DNA of 64,000 nt from NCBI RefSeq assembly GCF_013318015.2, contig NZ_CP115842.1, forward strand, positions 1,859,001 through 1,923,000, read 5' to 3'. A program made the position numbers and the translations under genes. This document shows positions 1 through 9,213 of this stretch, in pieces. The stretch comes from Agrobacterium tumefaciens (GTDB lineage Bacteria; Pseudomonadota; Alphaproteobacteria; Rhizobiales; Rhizobiaceae). The stretch's first letter is position 1. Every line of letters starts with the position of its first letter. The notes beneath the pieces are model-generated. The model searched no databases and was not told the DNA's origin. It saw only the letters and a list, made by a program, of their open reading frames with translations.

Positions 1-272
1 GTCAAAACTCCAGCGGGGGCACAACTCGATTGGGCGGAATCACTAAGCAGGGGGATGCGTACCTACGTCATCTGCTTGTGATCGGTGCCAGGAACATCGT
101 CCGATATCCAAAGGCTCGAGCGAAGGTCGATGGAGCTTGGATCGACGCTTTACTGCAACGACGGCGTCCTATGATCGTGGCCGTCGCCGTGGCCAACAAG
201 CTTGCTCGGATCATCTGGGCGATGATGACAAGTGGAGAGATGTTCAGAGAGGCACACGCTAAGACAACGTAA
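1..272 (+). pseudogene. IS110-family transposase, C-terminal part (cut by window start)
   Basis: An open frame enters from outside the window and stops with TAA at 270-272. The visible residues include GGITKQGDAYLRHLLVIGA and, near the end, ANKLARIIWAM, which match the C-terminal domain (Transposase_20 type) of IS110/IS116/IS902 transposases. These DEDD enzymes move the element without classical terminal inverted repeats. About 90 residues are visible, so the catalytic N-terminal domain must lie upstream. It is followed directly by a second, truncated IS, so this is an IS-on-IS scrap region and the element may not be intact. The SSGG...RLGGI...GDAYLR pattern resembles the IS1111 subgroup, but the subgroup cannot be fixed from this fragment. 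Confidence 0.8.
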
Positions 273-529
273 GGCAGCAACCCAAAATCCAGATGGCGTA
301 AGGTGCAGAAGCAAAAGATGGTCATTCAGCGGAGCTGAGGATCGAGCCTGCCCGGAGAGCTTTAAGCGCCCATTCAAGCGCGACCCGTTGATGAGGCCTC
401 GATCCGCGTACTCCATCAGGGCCAGCGACCATAGTATCGGTCGCATCTAAAGGCCGTATACATGAACGCACCCGAATGATGACCTAAACTTGCAGAAAGC
501 CTCTTGCGCCCGCGGGGCCGTCTATACAT
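273..529. other. IS110 3' flank and IS junction, no gene
   Basis: No convincing gene lies here; short frames on both strands lack domain signatures. The stretch is the 3' non-coding end of the IS110-family element and its junction with the truncated IS3-family element. A 10-bp direct repeat, TATACATGAA, occurs at 457-466 and again at 523-532, where the second copy touches the point at which orfB stops matching its family. If the IS110 element belongs to the IS1111 subgroup, this is where its guide (bridge/seek) RNA would be encoded. Confidence 0.45.
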
Positions 530-1189
530 GAAGCTCTCGACATAGCCGTTTTGCATGGGCTTTCCCGGCGCGATGTAATGCCACTCGACCTTGTGATCCT
601 TCGACCAGGCAAGGATGGCATTCGAGGTGAGTTCGGTGCCGTTATCGGAGACAATCATTCCGGGCTTGCCGCGTCGTTCGATCAGCATCGTCAGCTCCCG
701 TGCGACACGGCGGCCGGAGATTGAGGTGTCTGGAATTGCTGCCAGGCATTCACGCGTCACATCATCGACGATGTTGAGCACCCGAAACCTCCGTCCGCAG
801 GCGAACTGGTCGTGGACGAAATCCAGCGACCAGCGGGCGTTTGCCTTCGCTTCGACCAGGATCGGAGCACGCGTGCCGACAGCACGGCGTCGGGCCTTCC
901 GCTTGCGTACTGAAAGCCCTTCCTCGCGATACAGCCGATAGATGCGATTGACGCCGGACGGCTCTCCCTCCCGCCGAAGCAGGACGAACAGTCGACGGCA
1001 GCCGAAACGCCGTCGCTCATTAGCCAACTCGCGCAGCCTTGCTCGCAACTCGGTCTCCACCGGTCGGTTCGACCGGTAACGGATCGTCTTGCGATCGGCA
1101 GATATGATCTGGCAGGCCCGCCGTTCCGAAAGCCCCATGACGGTCTTCAGGTGCGTGACGGCTTCACGCTTGGCGGCGGGCCCTACCAT
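416..1189 (-). pseudogene. IS3-family transposase OrfB, 3'-truncated
   Basis: This is the DDE (rve-fold) integrase part of an IS3-family transposase. Visible features are the HTH_21-like N-terminal region, the first Asp in WSLDFVHDQF, the second in VSDNGTEL and the Glu in NGYVESF. Directly after ESF the expected NGRMRDELLN-type sequence is replaced by about 37 unrelated residues ending at 416. The last part of the catalytic domain and the element end have therefore been lost by recombination or deletion. The frame normally needs a -1 shift from orfA at the A8 run; an ATG at 1189 also exists. It is very unlikely to be active. Confidence 0.85.
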
Positions 1190-1449
1190 TTTTTTTGGAG
1201 AAGCTCGCGGAGTGCGGCCGCATCAAGCATCTGTTCGGCGAGCAGCTTCTTCAGCCTGGCGTTCTCGTCCTCAAGCGCCTTCAGCCGCTTCGCCTCAGAG
1301 ACCTCCATGCCGCCGTATTTGGCTTTCCAGTTGTAAAACGTTGCTTCTGAAATTCCATGCCTGCGGCAAAGGTCGGCCACCTTCGCGCCAGCCTCCTGCT
1401 CCTTCAACACCGCAATAATCTGCTCTTCCGTAAATCGCTGCTTCTTCAT
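1183..1449 (-). CDS. IS3-family transposase OrfA (HTH protein)
   Basis: The 88-residue product starts KKQRFTEEQIIAVLKEQEAG and continues with a helix-turn-helix (VADLCRRHGISEATFYNWKAKYGG), as in the HTH_Tnp_1 (IS3/IS911 OrfA) family. A leucine-zipper-like stretch (KRLKALEDENARLKKLLAEQ) follows, which serves oligomerisation and end binding in this family. The length is normal. The frame overlaps orfB by 7 bp at a slippery A8 run. The ATG at 1447-1449 lies about 60 bp inside the terminal repeat. With orfB truncated, OrfA alone could at most repress or bind IS ends. Confidence 0.9.
   Translation of the reverse strand: MKKQRFTEEQIIAVLKEQEAGAKVADLCRRHGISEATFYNWKAKYGGMEVSEAKRLKALEDENARLKKLLAEQMLDAAALRELLQKKW
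1189..1196 (-). promoter_or_regulatory. Programmed -1 frameshift slippery run (A8)
   Basis: Eight consecutive T on the plus strand (A8 in the mRNA sense) lie in the 7-bp overlap of orfA and orfB. IS3-family elements use A-rich heptamers here to make the OrfAB fusion by -1 slippage. The assignment rests on position and composition; no downstream stimulatory stem was examined. Confidence 0.6.
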
Positions 1450-1521
1450 GCGTCCGTCCTTTAATGGGCCGGACTCTAATCCATTCTGGAGGAAATTCGC
1501 AGTGGCAGGTCAGCGGGGCTC

Positions 1522-3297
1522 CTATTTATCAATAGGTATCAGATCTTTCTCGAAACCTTGGTCAACGAGAAACTCGACAACTTCCGGTATACTCCCGTCA
1601 GCAGTCGCATCTTTGATAATTTGAGTTTTTACAAAAGGAAATCCTCTTTTGATTAACTCTCTCCAACAGTGAATTGAAGGATTATGACGCCAATTCCCAA
1701 CGTTGCCGTCAGTCTCAAAGAGAGGACCACATTTTAGTCCCGCATGGATTAATTTGGTCGTCATCCCGATTTCATACAACGCGATAATGCGGCCTTTATC
1801 TTGCCATGCGAGAACAGAATCCCAGAAGCTGCGGACTGTTTGAGAATTCAAAGCTTTTTGGTTGAGATGAATAAAATAGCTCTGCAGGTGACGTCTGCCG
1901 ATTGTGCTATCAGTCAGTCCAGTAACATCGTAGGGAGAGGCAGATAGTTGGTTGAAAAGCTGTTTCAGTGAAGGCTGTTTAGGTATCATGCTGTCATTGG
2001 CAAAAAGTAGGGTTTTTGCCTGCCAAATCTCGGGGCGTTTCCGCAGCGCGGCTGCCCAGAGGGCGAAATCATGGCCGTCATTTGCGCGAGCGGCGAAGCC
2101 ATCACAGTACTCCTGTCCAGGGTCTTTGCCATCCTTTGGAGGCGTGAGGCTCACGCCAAGACCATAAATGTGAAACCCCTCCTCCTTGAGTGCCCGCATG
2201 TAAGCCAGCGCGTGAGGCGCAAACCGACCATCCTCTCGGAGTAATCCGACGAATAAACAGCAGTTCTTGTCCGCTGGATTCGCGAGTGGGCGATGCTCCA
2301 CCCATGTGGCTTGCACGACGGAGTGGCCAATAATCTGGTCGCCAGCATTCAAAGGCATGGAACTTGTTGCGAAACCTGCTTTCTCAACGATGGCTGGTAT
2401 GAGCTTAAGTAATGTGTGGGAGTCATAGACGCCACTATCGACATCGGCAGGCTCGATATTCATCGTTTTCAACCAAATAAGCGCAGATTTGCGCACTAGA
2501 CACACTGCCGGAAAAGAAGGACGGTTTTTTATCTCTACTAAATCGAGATTCATGAGTTGCGCGAGTCGCCTAGTCTTTCTCTCGTTTTTCTTTCCGCTTC
2601 GACTACTGTCGTCGACGTCCCAAGTCAAAAGCCCAATTCCAGGATTTCTTTGCATAAAACGCCAAGCGGGGCCTAGTTGAGAGTGGACTTTACCAAAACG
2701 TTGCTGGAGTAAATATTGAATAGCGGATCGACTCGCTTCAGAAAATTTCTTTTCATTCGCCAGAAAAACGAATTCACTATCGCTGCTATTAATTTCGGCA
2801 AGAAGGTCTCTCAGCACGGTAGCGGAAAAGAAACCGTCCTTTACCGGGGTGAGTGGCAAAGAACTGTCAACTCCTTTGGCCAGTCGAAAGTTATGAAATG
2901 CCAGCCGTTCTATATTGGAGGCGGCTTGAGTCATAAACCGTCCTAAAGTTATTTCACGTAGCTGTACTCCCGTAGAGGTTCGGACGTCCGGCCAATAAGT
3001 ACCACGTTTGCGTCGTAGGTCGTCGAGAATCTCTCTTAACTTTATCCCGATGAACCGACATTTCCTGTTTCTCGGGATATTGAATACGTGAATAGGAAAG
3101 GTGGATGTAAATTTGAACGTATTGCTTCCATTGATAGTTCTTACCAAGAAATAGGATTTTGTTTTTTGTAAGTTAAGTAAGTACGCTTCTTTTTTTCCGC
3201 CGGCGTCGATTTCTACAGCGCACAGACCGATATCTTGCGACTGTACAACAAAATAGTGTTTATTTATTGTCGATATCATAATTTGTTTTGTAAACAT
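1522..3297 (-). CDS. RgpF-like polysaccharide synthesis protein, large
   Basis: The product is about 591 residues. The first ~330 residues show no family I recognise. The C-terminal ~250 residues resemble rhamnan-synthesis protein F (RgpF, PF05045): a start such as CCLFVGLLREDGRFAPHALAYMRAL, then LLFANDSMI and SASPYDVTGLTDSTIGRRH. RgpF proteins help extend rhamnose-containing cell-surface polysaccharides. It is last in the leftward cluster after a glycosyltransferase and a second RgpF-like gene, downstream of the dTDP-rhamnose genes. ATG at 3297 is taken as the start; a TTG sits immediately upstream at 3300. The gene is visibly AT-richer than the rfb genes, suggesting acquisition by transfer. 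An IS3-type end begins about 10 bp past the stop. Confidence 0.65.
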   Translation of the reverse strand: MFTKQIMISTINKHYFVVQSQDIGLCAVEIDAGGKKEAYLLNLQKTKSYFLVRTINGSNTFKFTSTFPIHVFNIPRNRKCRFIGIKLREILDDLRRKRGTYWPDVRTSTGVQLREITLGRFMTQAASNIERLAFHNFRLAKGVDSSLPLTPVKDGFFSATVLRDLLAEINSSDSEFVFLANEKKFSEASRSAIQYLLQQRFGKVHSQLGPAWRFMQRNPGIGLLTWDVDDSSRSGKKNERKTRRLAQLMNLDLVEIKNRPSFPAVCLVRKSALIWLKTMNIEPADVDSGVYDSHTLLKLIPAIVEKAGFATSSMPLNAGDQIIGHSVVQATWVEHRPLANPADKNCCLFVGLLREDGRFAPHALAYMRALKEEGFHIYGLGVSLTPPKDGKDPGQEYCDGFAARANDGHDFALWAAALRKRPEIWQAKTLLFANDSMIPKQPSLKQLFNQLSASPYDVTGLTDSTIGRRHLQSYFIHLNQKALNSQTVRSFWDSVLAWQDKGRIIALYEIGMTTKLIHAGLKCGPLFETDGNVGNWRHNPSIHCWRELIKRGFPFVKTQIIKDATADGSIPEVVEFLVDQGFEKDLIPIDK

Positions 3298-3379
3298 CAA
3301 TATTCTTGTCTTGCTCCGATCGCTCTTGTTCTATCGTCTATTTGTTCGCTGCGGTTTTAAGTGAAGCGTGGTATTTTCT

Positions 3380-4231
3380 TCATGTCGCCTCGCGATATGT
3401 GCTGATGATACCACGGATGAATCCTAGGGCTTTAGCGCGACGCCGAGGTGAACAAAGCATTGCAGGCGAAAGAAACAAAAATACGGCTTGGCAGAGTGCC
3501 GACAAAAACGGGAAAGGTCGCCTGTGCTTTTTTCCTGTATAAATTCTCGATCTAGCCATATGGTAAGCTTTGAAACGAGCAATTTCGGGTGAGCGACCTG
3601 ACGAGTATCCGCTACTATGCACTATGAGTGCATCCCGAATAAACATAAGCGGCCCAATTTTCGCGAGCCTGAGAGAAAGATCATCGTCCTCATGGTAAAG
3701 GAAGATGTTTGGGTCGAATCCTTTGGCATCGTTAAATATCGCTCTCGAAACGAAAATCGCTGCTCCGCTCAATATAAAAACAGGCCTGTCTTGAGTAGGC
3801 CAACCCCGGGGCATATATTGCCGGCGTGTTAGGAGCCAAGAGCGCCGTTTAAAGTATGGTGTAGAGTCACCATTGGCAATTCGAGGATTGAAGGCAGAAG
3901 CAGCCGGGTAGCGTTCGGCCGCGATTAGCAAAGCCTCGATCGCGCCCTTAGCTAACCTTGCATCTGGATTTAGAAACAACAACCAAGGTGTGGTTGCGGC
4001 CTCTGCTCCAGCGTTACATCCCCGACCAAACCCTTCATTTTTATCAAGTTTTATGACACGTATGTTGGGATTCTCATGGAAATCATGAAGCCGACTATTC
4101 CCGCCGTTATCCACGAGTATAACAGGTGTTAGCTCAGGAACGGACGCAATCATTCCGTGGACAACTTCCTCGCTTCTATAGCAGACCGAAATTACAGTTA
4201 CATCTGCCGGGGATAAATTTGGCACTCTCAA
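3380..4231 (-). CDS. Family 2 glycosyltransferase (rhamnosyltransferase-like)
   Basis: The 283-residue GT-A-fold enzyme has the GT2 layout: an N-terminal VTVISVCYRSEE strand, ILVDNGG, NEGFGRGCNAGAE and WLLFLNPDARL, where the NPD segment takes the place of the DXD nucleotide-sugar/metal site. This pattern is typical of WbbL/RfbF-type rhamnosyltransferases, which add L-rhamnose from dTDP-L-rhamnose to a growing glycan at the inner membrane. That fits the rfbCBDA genes nearby. The start is TTG (4229-4231) overlapping the upstream TGA, with a GGTGGAG ribosome-binding site about 6 bp before it, so translation is probably coupled. Substrate specificity is inferred from context only. Confidence 0.8.
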   Translation of the reverse strand: MRVPNLSPADVTVISVCYRSEEVVHGMIASVPELTPVILVDNGGNSRLHDFHENPNIRVIKLDKNEGFGRGCNAGAEAATTPWLLFLNPDARLAKGAIEALLIAAERYPAASAFNPRIANGDSTPYFKRRSWLLTRRQYMPRGWPTQDRPVFILSGAAIFVSRAIFNDAKGFDPNIFLYHEDDDLSLRLAKIGPLMFIRDALIVHSSGYSSGRSPEIARFKAYHMARSRIYTGKKHRRPFPFLSALCQAVFLFLSPAMLCSPRRRAKALGFIRGIISTYREAT

Positions 4232-5505
4232 ATTAACTCCACCATCGATGTTGTTCCGTTCCGCCGTGTGGGCTGTGTTGCTGCGACTTTGTAGCCTGCT
4301 TGCTTGACAATAGCGGAAAAGGCACGTTCCAAACCATGTTGGAGCGTGCCCTTCTTAGCTCCGTTTTCAGGCTGGAAATCTTTGATGCCTATGTTGGCAC
4401 GCTCAAGCAGGTTGAATGCTGCCGGACGAAACCAAAACATCGTTCCCACGAAGAATTGCGTTTCCTGAGGGTCGAACGTCACGTCCGATCGTTTAAATAT
4501 GTCGCGCATGTGGCCCAATTCGTTCTTTATGTATTGCGATACAGGTTTCCCTTCAAGCGGCAAACTCAAGTTTCGTGGGCCGACAAGGCCAAGTTCGGGA
4601 TCTTCGGAAAAGGATTTTAGTATATGTGTGCCGGCACCATTTGCTAAAAGACAGGCAAGAGTATAGCGTCGGATTCGGTGTCCGGAGATAGTTTCGTTGC
4701 CATTCTTTCGGGACAGCTTACCGTGAATTTTGCAAACGGCGTCATAGTTCTCGAAAACTCCCTGCTTCAAAAGCTCCATAAACGGACCGACATCCCGGCC
4801 GCGATTTTCCATATGGATGATCTTGGCGTTTGGAAATGTTGTAAGTACGTCGTGCCGAAAATTAAAATTTTCCGCCGTAACGCTGACGATGACGTCCAAG
4901 TGTATAGCATTTTGAAGAAGGGTGGACTTAATTTCGGGCCATGTTTCCATGTAGTGTAGATGAACATAAACACAGGCTCGCACAGGTGGATGTGACAAAG
5001 CGTTTTGACAAAAGCCTGCTAGCGGCCATCCCGCATCTAGCCAATCCCACCCATTCTTCTGTTTCGATAGATCATCAAGTCCATATAAACGCAGAGCGCG
5101 ATATTCCACATTGGCGAATGCCGCTGATTCTGCCGCCTGTTGATCACCAGAAAGACAAAGAAGCTTCTCTCCGGGGCCGAAATTTTGAAGTCTATGGCGC
5201 TGAATAGCTGCCCACGCTTTTTGTAGTGAAAAGAATTTCCGGGAAACAGGGATAAAGTCGATACTTGTTTCCCCTTCGATGGGCTTGTTAGCTAGAAAAC
5301 GAACATTTCCGGCCTCGACGGGTTTCTTTAAATCCAGGGCGTAGTGCAGCTGGCCGTTGCTTAAATCCAGTCTGCAACACCTTTCGGCATCATCCGCATC
5401 GAGAAGTTCAATCGCTCGGACTTCAGGATCAATGCTCTGAAACGAGAGTTTGTAATACCCTGGTTCAAGAGAAACTTCCTTCACTTGAGGCATCTGACAG
5501 TCCAT
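4228..5505 (-). CDS. RgpF-like rhamnan synthesis protein
   Basis: The 425-residue product has an unrecognised ~150-residue N-terminal part followed by an RgpF domain (PF05045). Family-like segments include CVYVHLHYMETWPEI, NRGRDVGPFMELL, AVCKIHGKLSR and QFFVGTMFWFRPAAF. These proteins act in rhamnose-rich O-antigen or capsule assembly in the cytoplasm or at the inner membrane. It starts at ATG 5505, follows rfbA after about 165 bp and overlaps the GT2 gene by 4 bp. The 5506-5670 gap contains a CGGACG/CGTCCG inverted repeat followed by a T-rich stretch on the minus strand, possibly a weak terminator or attenuator. AT-richness again differs from the rfb genes. Confidence 0.75.
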   Translation of the reverse strand: MDCQMPQVKEVSLEPGYYKLSFQSIDPEVRAIELLDADDAERCCRLDLSNGQLHYALDLKKPVEAGNVRFLANKPIEGETSIDFIPVSRKFFSLQKAWAAIQRHRLQNFGPGEKLLCLSGDQQAAESAAFANVEYRALRLYGLDDLSKQKNGWDWLDAGWPLAGFCQNALSHPPVRACVYVHLHYMETWPEIKSTLLQNAIHLDVIVSVTAENFNFRHDVLTTFPNAKIIHMENRGRDVGPFMELLKQGVFENYDAVCKIHGKLSRKNGNETISGHRIRRYTLACLLANGAGTHILKSFSEDPELGLVGPRNLSLPLEGKPVSQYIKNELGHMRDIFKRSDVTFDPQETQFFVGTMFWFRPAAFNLLERANIGIKDFQPENGAKKGTLQHGLERAFSAIVKQAGYKVAATQPTRRNGTTSMVELI

Positions 5506-5670
5506 CTCAAAGTACGGTTAGTCAAACAAGAACGGACGGAACGGAATGCGTCCGAACGTTTTGGCGATCTTTACCTGGATAAGCATGTTTCGACAGTCAT
5601 GCTCATGATGGAGCCCAGTTGGGTGGGTAGGGAGCGCGCCCTCTTTGTGGTTTGATGCAGCGAAAGCAGA

Positions 5671-6537
5671 TCATACATTCGCAAGTTTACGCAAATAAAC
5701 GCCATAATCGCCCTTGCCCGCTTTTTCGGCGATCTCGACAAAGTGCGCATTGGAAATGAAGCCTTTGCTCAGAGCAATCTCTTCTGGACACGCTATCTTG
5801 AAGCCCTGACGCTTCTCCAGCGTGCGCACAAATTCGCCAGCTTCGAGGAGGCTTTCGGGTGTGCCCGTGTCAAGCCAGGCGTAGCCGCGGCCCATGATTG
5901 ACACCTTCAATTTGCCCCGGTCGAGATAAATCCGATTTACATCGGTGATCTCATATTCGCCGCGTGCCGAGGGCTTGAGATCGGCGACAATGTCCACCAC
6001 ATCGGCGTCATAGAAATATAACCCGGTAACAGCCCAGTTCGACTTCGGCTGTACCGGTTTTTCCTCGATAGAAAGTGCCCGCATTTCGCTATCGAAATCG
6101 ACGACGCCATAACGCTCGGGATCGTTCACATGATATGCGAAAACCGTCGCTCCATCGTTGACGCTCGTGCCGGCCTGCAGAAGTTCCGGTAGTCCGTGAC
6201 CATAATAGATGTTGTCACCCAGAATAAGGCAGGATGGCGAACCCGCCACGAAGTCCGCACCGATCATATAGGCCTGCGCTAGCCCATCAGGGCTCGGCTG
6301 GACCGCATATTCAATGGAAAGACCCCACTTTGAGCCATCGCCCAGGAGGGACTGGAATAGCGGCATGTCATGGGGTGTAGAGATAATGAGAATCTCGCGG
6401 ATGCCGGCCAGCATCAGCGTGGTCAGCGGATAATAAATCATCGGCTTGTCATAGACCGGTAGAATCTGCTTTGAGACCGCCAATGTCATAGGATGCAAAC
6501 GCGTACCGCTGCCTCCGGCCAGAATGATGCCCTTCAT
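5671..6537 (-). CDS. rfbA: Glucose-1-phosphate thymidylyltransferase
   Basis: The enzyme makes dTDP-glucose from dTTP and glucose-1-phosphate, the first step of dTDP-L-rhamnose synthesis. It has the nucleotidyltransferase signature [16 protein letters not shown] at its N-terminus, then [27 protein letters not shown] and the acceptor-site region VTGLYFYD. The 288 residues match the family (about 290). The start is ATG at 6535-6537, overlapping the rfbD stop (ATGA); this gives the glycine-rich loop at residue 3, as in homologues. It is the fourth gene of the rfbCBDA operon. Confidence 0.95.
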   Translation of the reverse strand: MKGIILAGGSGTRLHPMTLAVSKQILPVYDKPMIYYPLTTLMLAGIREILIISTPHDMPLFQSLLGDGSKWGLSIEYAVQPSPDGLAQAYMIGADFVAGSPSCLILGDNIYYGHGLPELLQAGTSVNDGATVFAYHVNDPERYGVVDFDSEMRALSIEEKPVQPKSNWAVTGLYFYDADVVDIVADLKPSARGEYEITDVNRIYLDRGKLKVSIMGRGYAWLDTGTPESLLEAGEFVRTLEKRQGFKIACPEEIALSKGFISNAHFVEIAEKAGKGDYGVYLRKLANV

Positions 6538-7427
6538 GGCGTTTCCTTTTTGATCTGCGCAAGAGCGGCGACAACCGCGCGCGTTGATGTCTGCCATTCC
6601 GGCAATCTTATTCCATAAACTTCTTCCAGCTTGCTGCAATCAAGCCGGGAGTTTGCCGGGCGTCGAGCCGGGGTAGGGTATTGTGCGGTCGTGATGTCAT
6701 TGACAATCATCGACTTTCCGCCGCTTTCCGCAGAAAATGCGAATATCTGTTTGGCAAAATCCGCCCAGTTCGTTACACCTGTTCCGGTCATGTGAAAAAC
6801 GCCGCGAAGATGTGGGGCTGGATCCGTCGCGAGTTTTCTCGCGATCGACACAATCCCGGCGGCGATGTCATTTGCGGAGGTGGGGCATCCAAACTGGTCC
6901 GCAACCACATTGATCTCGTCGCGGCTCTCGCTTAGCCGCAACATGGTTTTTACGAAATTGCTGCCATATTCCGAATAGACCCATGCCGTTCGCAAAATGG
7001 CGTAGTTGCCGGTGTTTTCAGAAACGGCATGTTCGCCTTCGAGCTTCGAGCGACCGTAAACGGAAGCCGGTCCTGTGGGATCGTTCTCGACGTATGCGGT
7101 TGCCTTGGTGCCATCGAACACATAATCGGTGGAGATATGAATGACGGGAACACCGACGTCATTTGCGGCTAGTGCGACGGCTTTTGCGCCGTCCCGATTG
7201 ACGGCGAAAGCGATGTCCGGTTCGCTTTCCGCTTTATCGACGGCGGTGTAGGCAGCGGCCGATACCACGACATCGGGCTTTGCGTCACGCAGCGCTTTTA
7301 AAATAGTGTCGGATCGAACAAGGTCAACTTCCGGCCGACCCAGAGTAACTATCTCCAGATCTGGTCCGGCAAGTGCCTGAAGGGCACTGACGACCTGTCC
7401 TTTTTTTCCGGTGACTGCCAGCCGCAT
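6534..7427 (-). CDS. rfbD: dTDP-4-dehydrorhamnose reductase
   Basis: This is the last enzyme of the pathway; it reduces dTDP-4-keto-L-rhamnose to dTDP-L-rhamnose with NAD(P)H. It is an extended SDR with an N-terminal dinucleotide fold ([15 protein letters not shown], a GxxGQ variant typical of RmlD). Further segments are [26 protein letters not shown] and the catalytic YGRSKLEGE (YxxxK). It has 297 residues, the normal length. The ATG at 7427 lies 5 bp after rfbB, and the end overlaps rfbA by 4 bp, so the genes are clearly cotranscribed. Confidence 0.95.
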   Translation of the reverse strand: MRLAVTGKKGQVVSALQALAGPDLEIVTLGRPEVDLVRSDTILKALRDAKPDVVVSAAAYTAVDKAESEPDIAFAVNRDGAKAVALAANDVGVPVIHISTDYVFDGTKATAYVENDPTGPASVYGRSKLEGEHAVSENTGNYAILRTAWVYSEYGSNFVKTMLRLSESRDEINVVADQFGCPTSANDIAAGIVSIARKLATDPAPHLRGVFHMTGTGVTNWADFAKQIFAFSAESGGKSMIVNDITTAQYPTPARRPANSRLDCSKLEEVYGIRLPEWQTSTRAVVAALAQIKKETP

Positions 7428-7432
7428 CCGCT

Positions 7433-8491
7433 TTAGTCCTTCGTCAGAACGCCGAGGCGCTCACCTGAGTAGACGCCTTGACGCAGCGGCTCCCACCACC
7501 ACTCATTGTCGAGGTACCATTCAATGGTTTTGCGGATGCCAGTCGCAAAATTTTCCTGTGCTTTCCAACCCAGTTCCGTTTCGAGTTTTGTTGCGTCGAT
7601 AGCGTAACGGGCGTCGTGACCAGGGCGATCCGTGACATATTTGATAAGCTCGGCATAAGGCTTCGACTGCGGGCGCAGTTCGTCCAGAATGGAACAGATG
7701 CAATTCACCACATCGATGTTCTTCTGTTCGTTTCTGCCGCCGACATTGTACTTTTCGCCGACAAGTCCCGTCTGGACAATGAGCCACAAAGCGCGGGCGT
7801 GATCTTCCACATATAGCCAGTCGCGGATGTTGGCGCCGTTTCCATAGACCGGCAGCGGCTTGCCTTCCAGGGCGTTTAGGATGATCAGGGGAATGAGTTT
7901 TTCCGGGAAGTGAAATGGCCCGTAATTATTGGAGCAGTTGGAAATCACGACCGGAAGGCCATAGGTCCGCTGCCATGCCGTGGCGAGATGGTCGCTTGCG
8001 GCTTTCGAAGCGGAATAGGGCGACGAAGGATCGTAGGGCGTTGTTTCTTCGAAGAGGCCATGCTCTCCGAGTGAACCGTAAACCTCGTCGGTCGAGACGT
8101 GAAGCACGCGGAAGGCTGATTTTGCGTCTTCGGCAAGGCCGTTCCAATATTGCCGTGCTGCTTCCAGCATCGTGAAAGTGCCATTGATATTGGTCTGAAT
8201 AAAATCAGCCGCGCCCGTGATGGAGCGGTCGACATGGCTTTCGGCTGCCAGATGCATCACATAGTCCGGCTGAAATGTCGCGAAAGCGTCATTCATTGCG
8301 GCACGGTCGCATATATCCGCCTGAAGAAAGCGGTGGTTTGGCGCGTTTTCGATAGGCTTCAGTGAAGCCAGATTTCCCGCGTAGGTCAGCTTGTCGACTG
8401 TTAGAACATCCGCGCCGACTTCGCTTACGAGATAGCGCACAAGGGCCGACCCGATAAATCCGGCGCCGCCGGTGACTAGAACGCGCATCAT
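7433..8491 (-). CDS. rfbB: dTDP-glucose 4,6-dehydratase
   Basis: The enzyme converts dTDP-glucose to dTDP-4-keto-6-deoxyglucose with bound NAD+. It has the Rossmann loop [39 protein letters not shown] and the catalytic [11 protein letters not shown] (YxxxK), followed by [18 protein letters not shown]. Its 352 residues are normal. Two ATG codons are adjacent at 8486-8491; the outer one overlaps the rfbC stop as ATGA. It is second in the operon rfbC-rfbB-rfbD-rfbA. Confidence 0.96.
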   Translation of the reverse strand: MMRVLVTGGAGFIGSALVRYLVSEVGADVLTVDKLTYAGNLASLKPIENAPNHRFLQADICDRAAMNDAFATFQPDYVMHLAAESHVDRSITGAADFIQTNINGTFTMLEAARQYWNGLAEDAKSAFRVLHVSTDEVYGSLGEHGLFEETTPYDPSSPYSASKAASDHLATAWQRTYGLPVVISNCSNNYGPFHFPEKLIPLIILNALEGKPLPVYGNGANIRDWLYVEDHARALWLIVQTGLVGEKYNVGGRNEQKNIDVVNCICSILDELRPQSKPYAELIKYVTDRPGHDARYAIDATKLETELGWKAQENFATGIRKTIEWYLDNEWWWEPLRQGVYSGERLGVLTKD

Positions 8492-9060
8492 CAGTTTCCA
8501 GTTTTTTGATAGGTGAAATATTCAGGCAATTCGGACAGAGACGGCTGTTTGGCGTCCTTGTCTGAAAGCACGCAACTGTCCATCTTTGGCCAGTCGATGC
8601 CTATGGCCGGATCATCCCATTTCACACCGCGATCATGGGCGGCGCTGTAGGGAGCTGTCACCTTGTAGGAGATAACGGTGTCGTCAACCAGCGTCATGAA
8701 ACCATGGGCAAAGCCTGCCGGGATCCACAGCTGCTCGCCGTTCTCCGGTGAAAGCTCAACGGCTGCCCATTGTCCAAAAGTGGGTGATCCGGTTCTGATA
8801 TCGACCGCAACGTCCAATAGTCGTCCACGAATGCAGCGAACGAGTTTGCCCTGTGCAAAGGGTGGCGTCTGGAAGTGAAGGCCACGAACAGTTCCGGCCT
8901 GTGCGGATAGAGATTCATTGTCCTGCACGAATTCGACATCCGAGACATTCTCGCGAAACCATTCCCGTTTGAAAACTTCGCTGAAGTAACCCCTGCTGTC
9001 GCCAAACCGAGCCGGAATTATCTTTTTTACGTCTGAAATCGAGAATGCTTCTACCTGCAC
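8491..9060 (-). CDS. rfbC: dTDP-4-dehydrorhamnose 3,5-epimerase
   Basis: A cupin-fold epimerase that turns dTDP-4-keto-6-deoxyglucose into dTDP-4-keto-L-rhamnose. It shows [44 protein letters not shown] with the catalytic His, and [12 protein letters not shown]. The start chosen is GTG at 9060, giving 189 residues, close to the family length. It has AGGA about 9 bp upstream and a plausible promoter ahead of it. A longer in-frame start at 9147 (GTG) would add 29 residues that homologues lack. It is the first gene of the rhamnose operon. Confidence 0.93.
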   Translation of the reverse strand: MQVEAFSISDVKKIIPARFGDSRGYFSEVFKREWFRENVSDVEFVQDNESLSAQAGTVRGLHFQTPPFAQGKLVRCIRGRLLDVAVDIRTGSPTFGQWAAVELSPENGEQLWIPAGFAHGFMTLVDDTVISYKVTAPYSAAHDRGVKWDDPAIGIDWPKMDSCVLSDKDAKQPSLSELPEYFTYQKTGN

Positions 9061-9094
9061 TTCGTGGATCCTGTCTGGTCTACCTGCGTAGGAT

Positions 9095-9123
9095 GATATG
9101 ACTTCATCGCTACGGACAGTCAA
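9095..9123 (-). promoter_or_regulatory. Possible sigma-70 promoter of the rfbCBDA operon
   Basis: On the minus strand TTGACT (9118-9123) is followed after 17 bp by CATATC (9095-9100). Transcription would then start about 30 bp before the GTG at 9060. The -35 is good and the -10 only fair. It supports the shorter rfbC start, because the longer start would place this element inside the gene. Confidence 0.35.
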
Positions 9124-9213
9124 TAACGCTTTATCGGTCCACCACACAAGAGTCTCTTGCTCTGCAGCAGAGAGTATAGCGGAAAACGTGCCGGGTCTGT
9201 ATCTCGCCCAAGA

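Larger units (their letters stand above)
530..1512 (-). mobile_element. Truncated IS3-family (IS407-like) insertion sequence
   Basis: The element reads leftward. Its left end is TGACCTGCCACT on the minus strand (plus 1501-1512), which resembles the terminal inverted repeats of the IS407/IS51 group. It contains orfA and orfB overlapping at a run of eight A residues (plus-strand T8, 1189-1196), the usual -1 frameshift site that makes the OrfAB transposase. The right end is missing: orfB loses family similarity just after the catalytic Glu, near 530. No right repeat or target duplication can therefore be defined. Its intact end lies about 10 bp beyond the stop codon of the RgpF-like gene. Confidence 0.8.

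Noticed and set aside
9061..9147. Longer start for rfbC at 9147
   Set aside because: It adds 29 residues without family similarity and would bury the best promoter candidate; the GTG at 9060 gives the normal length.
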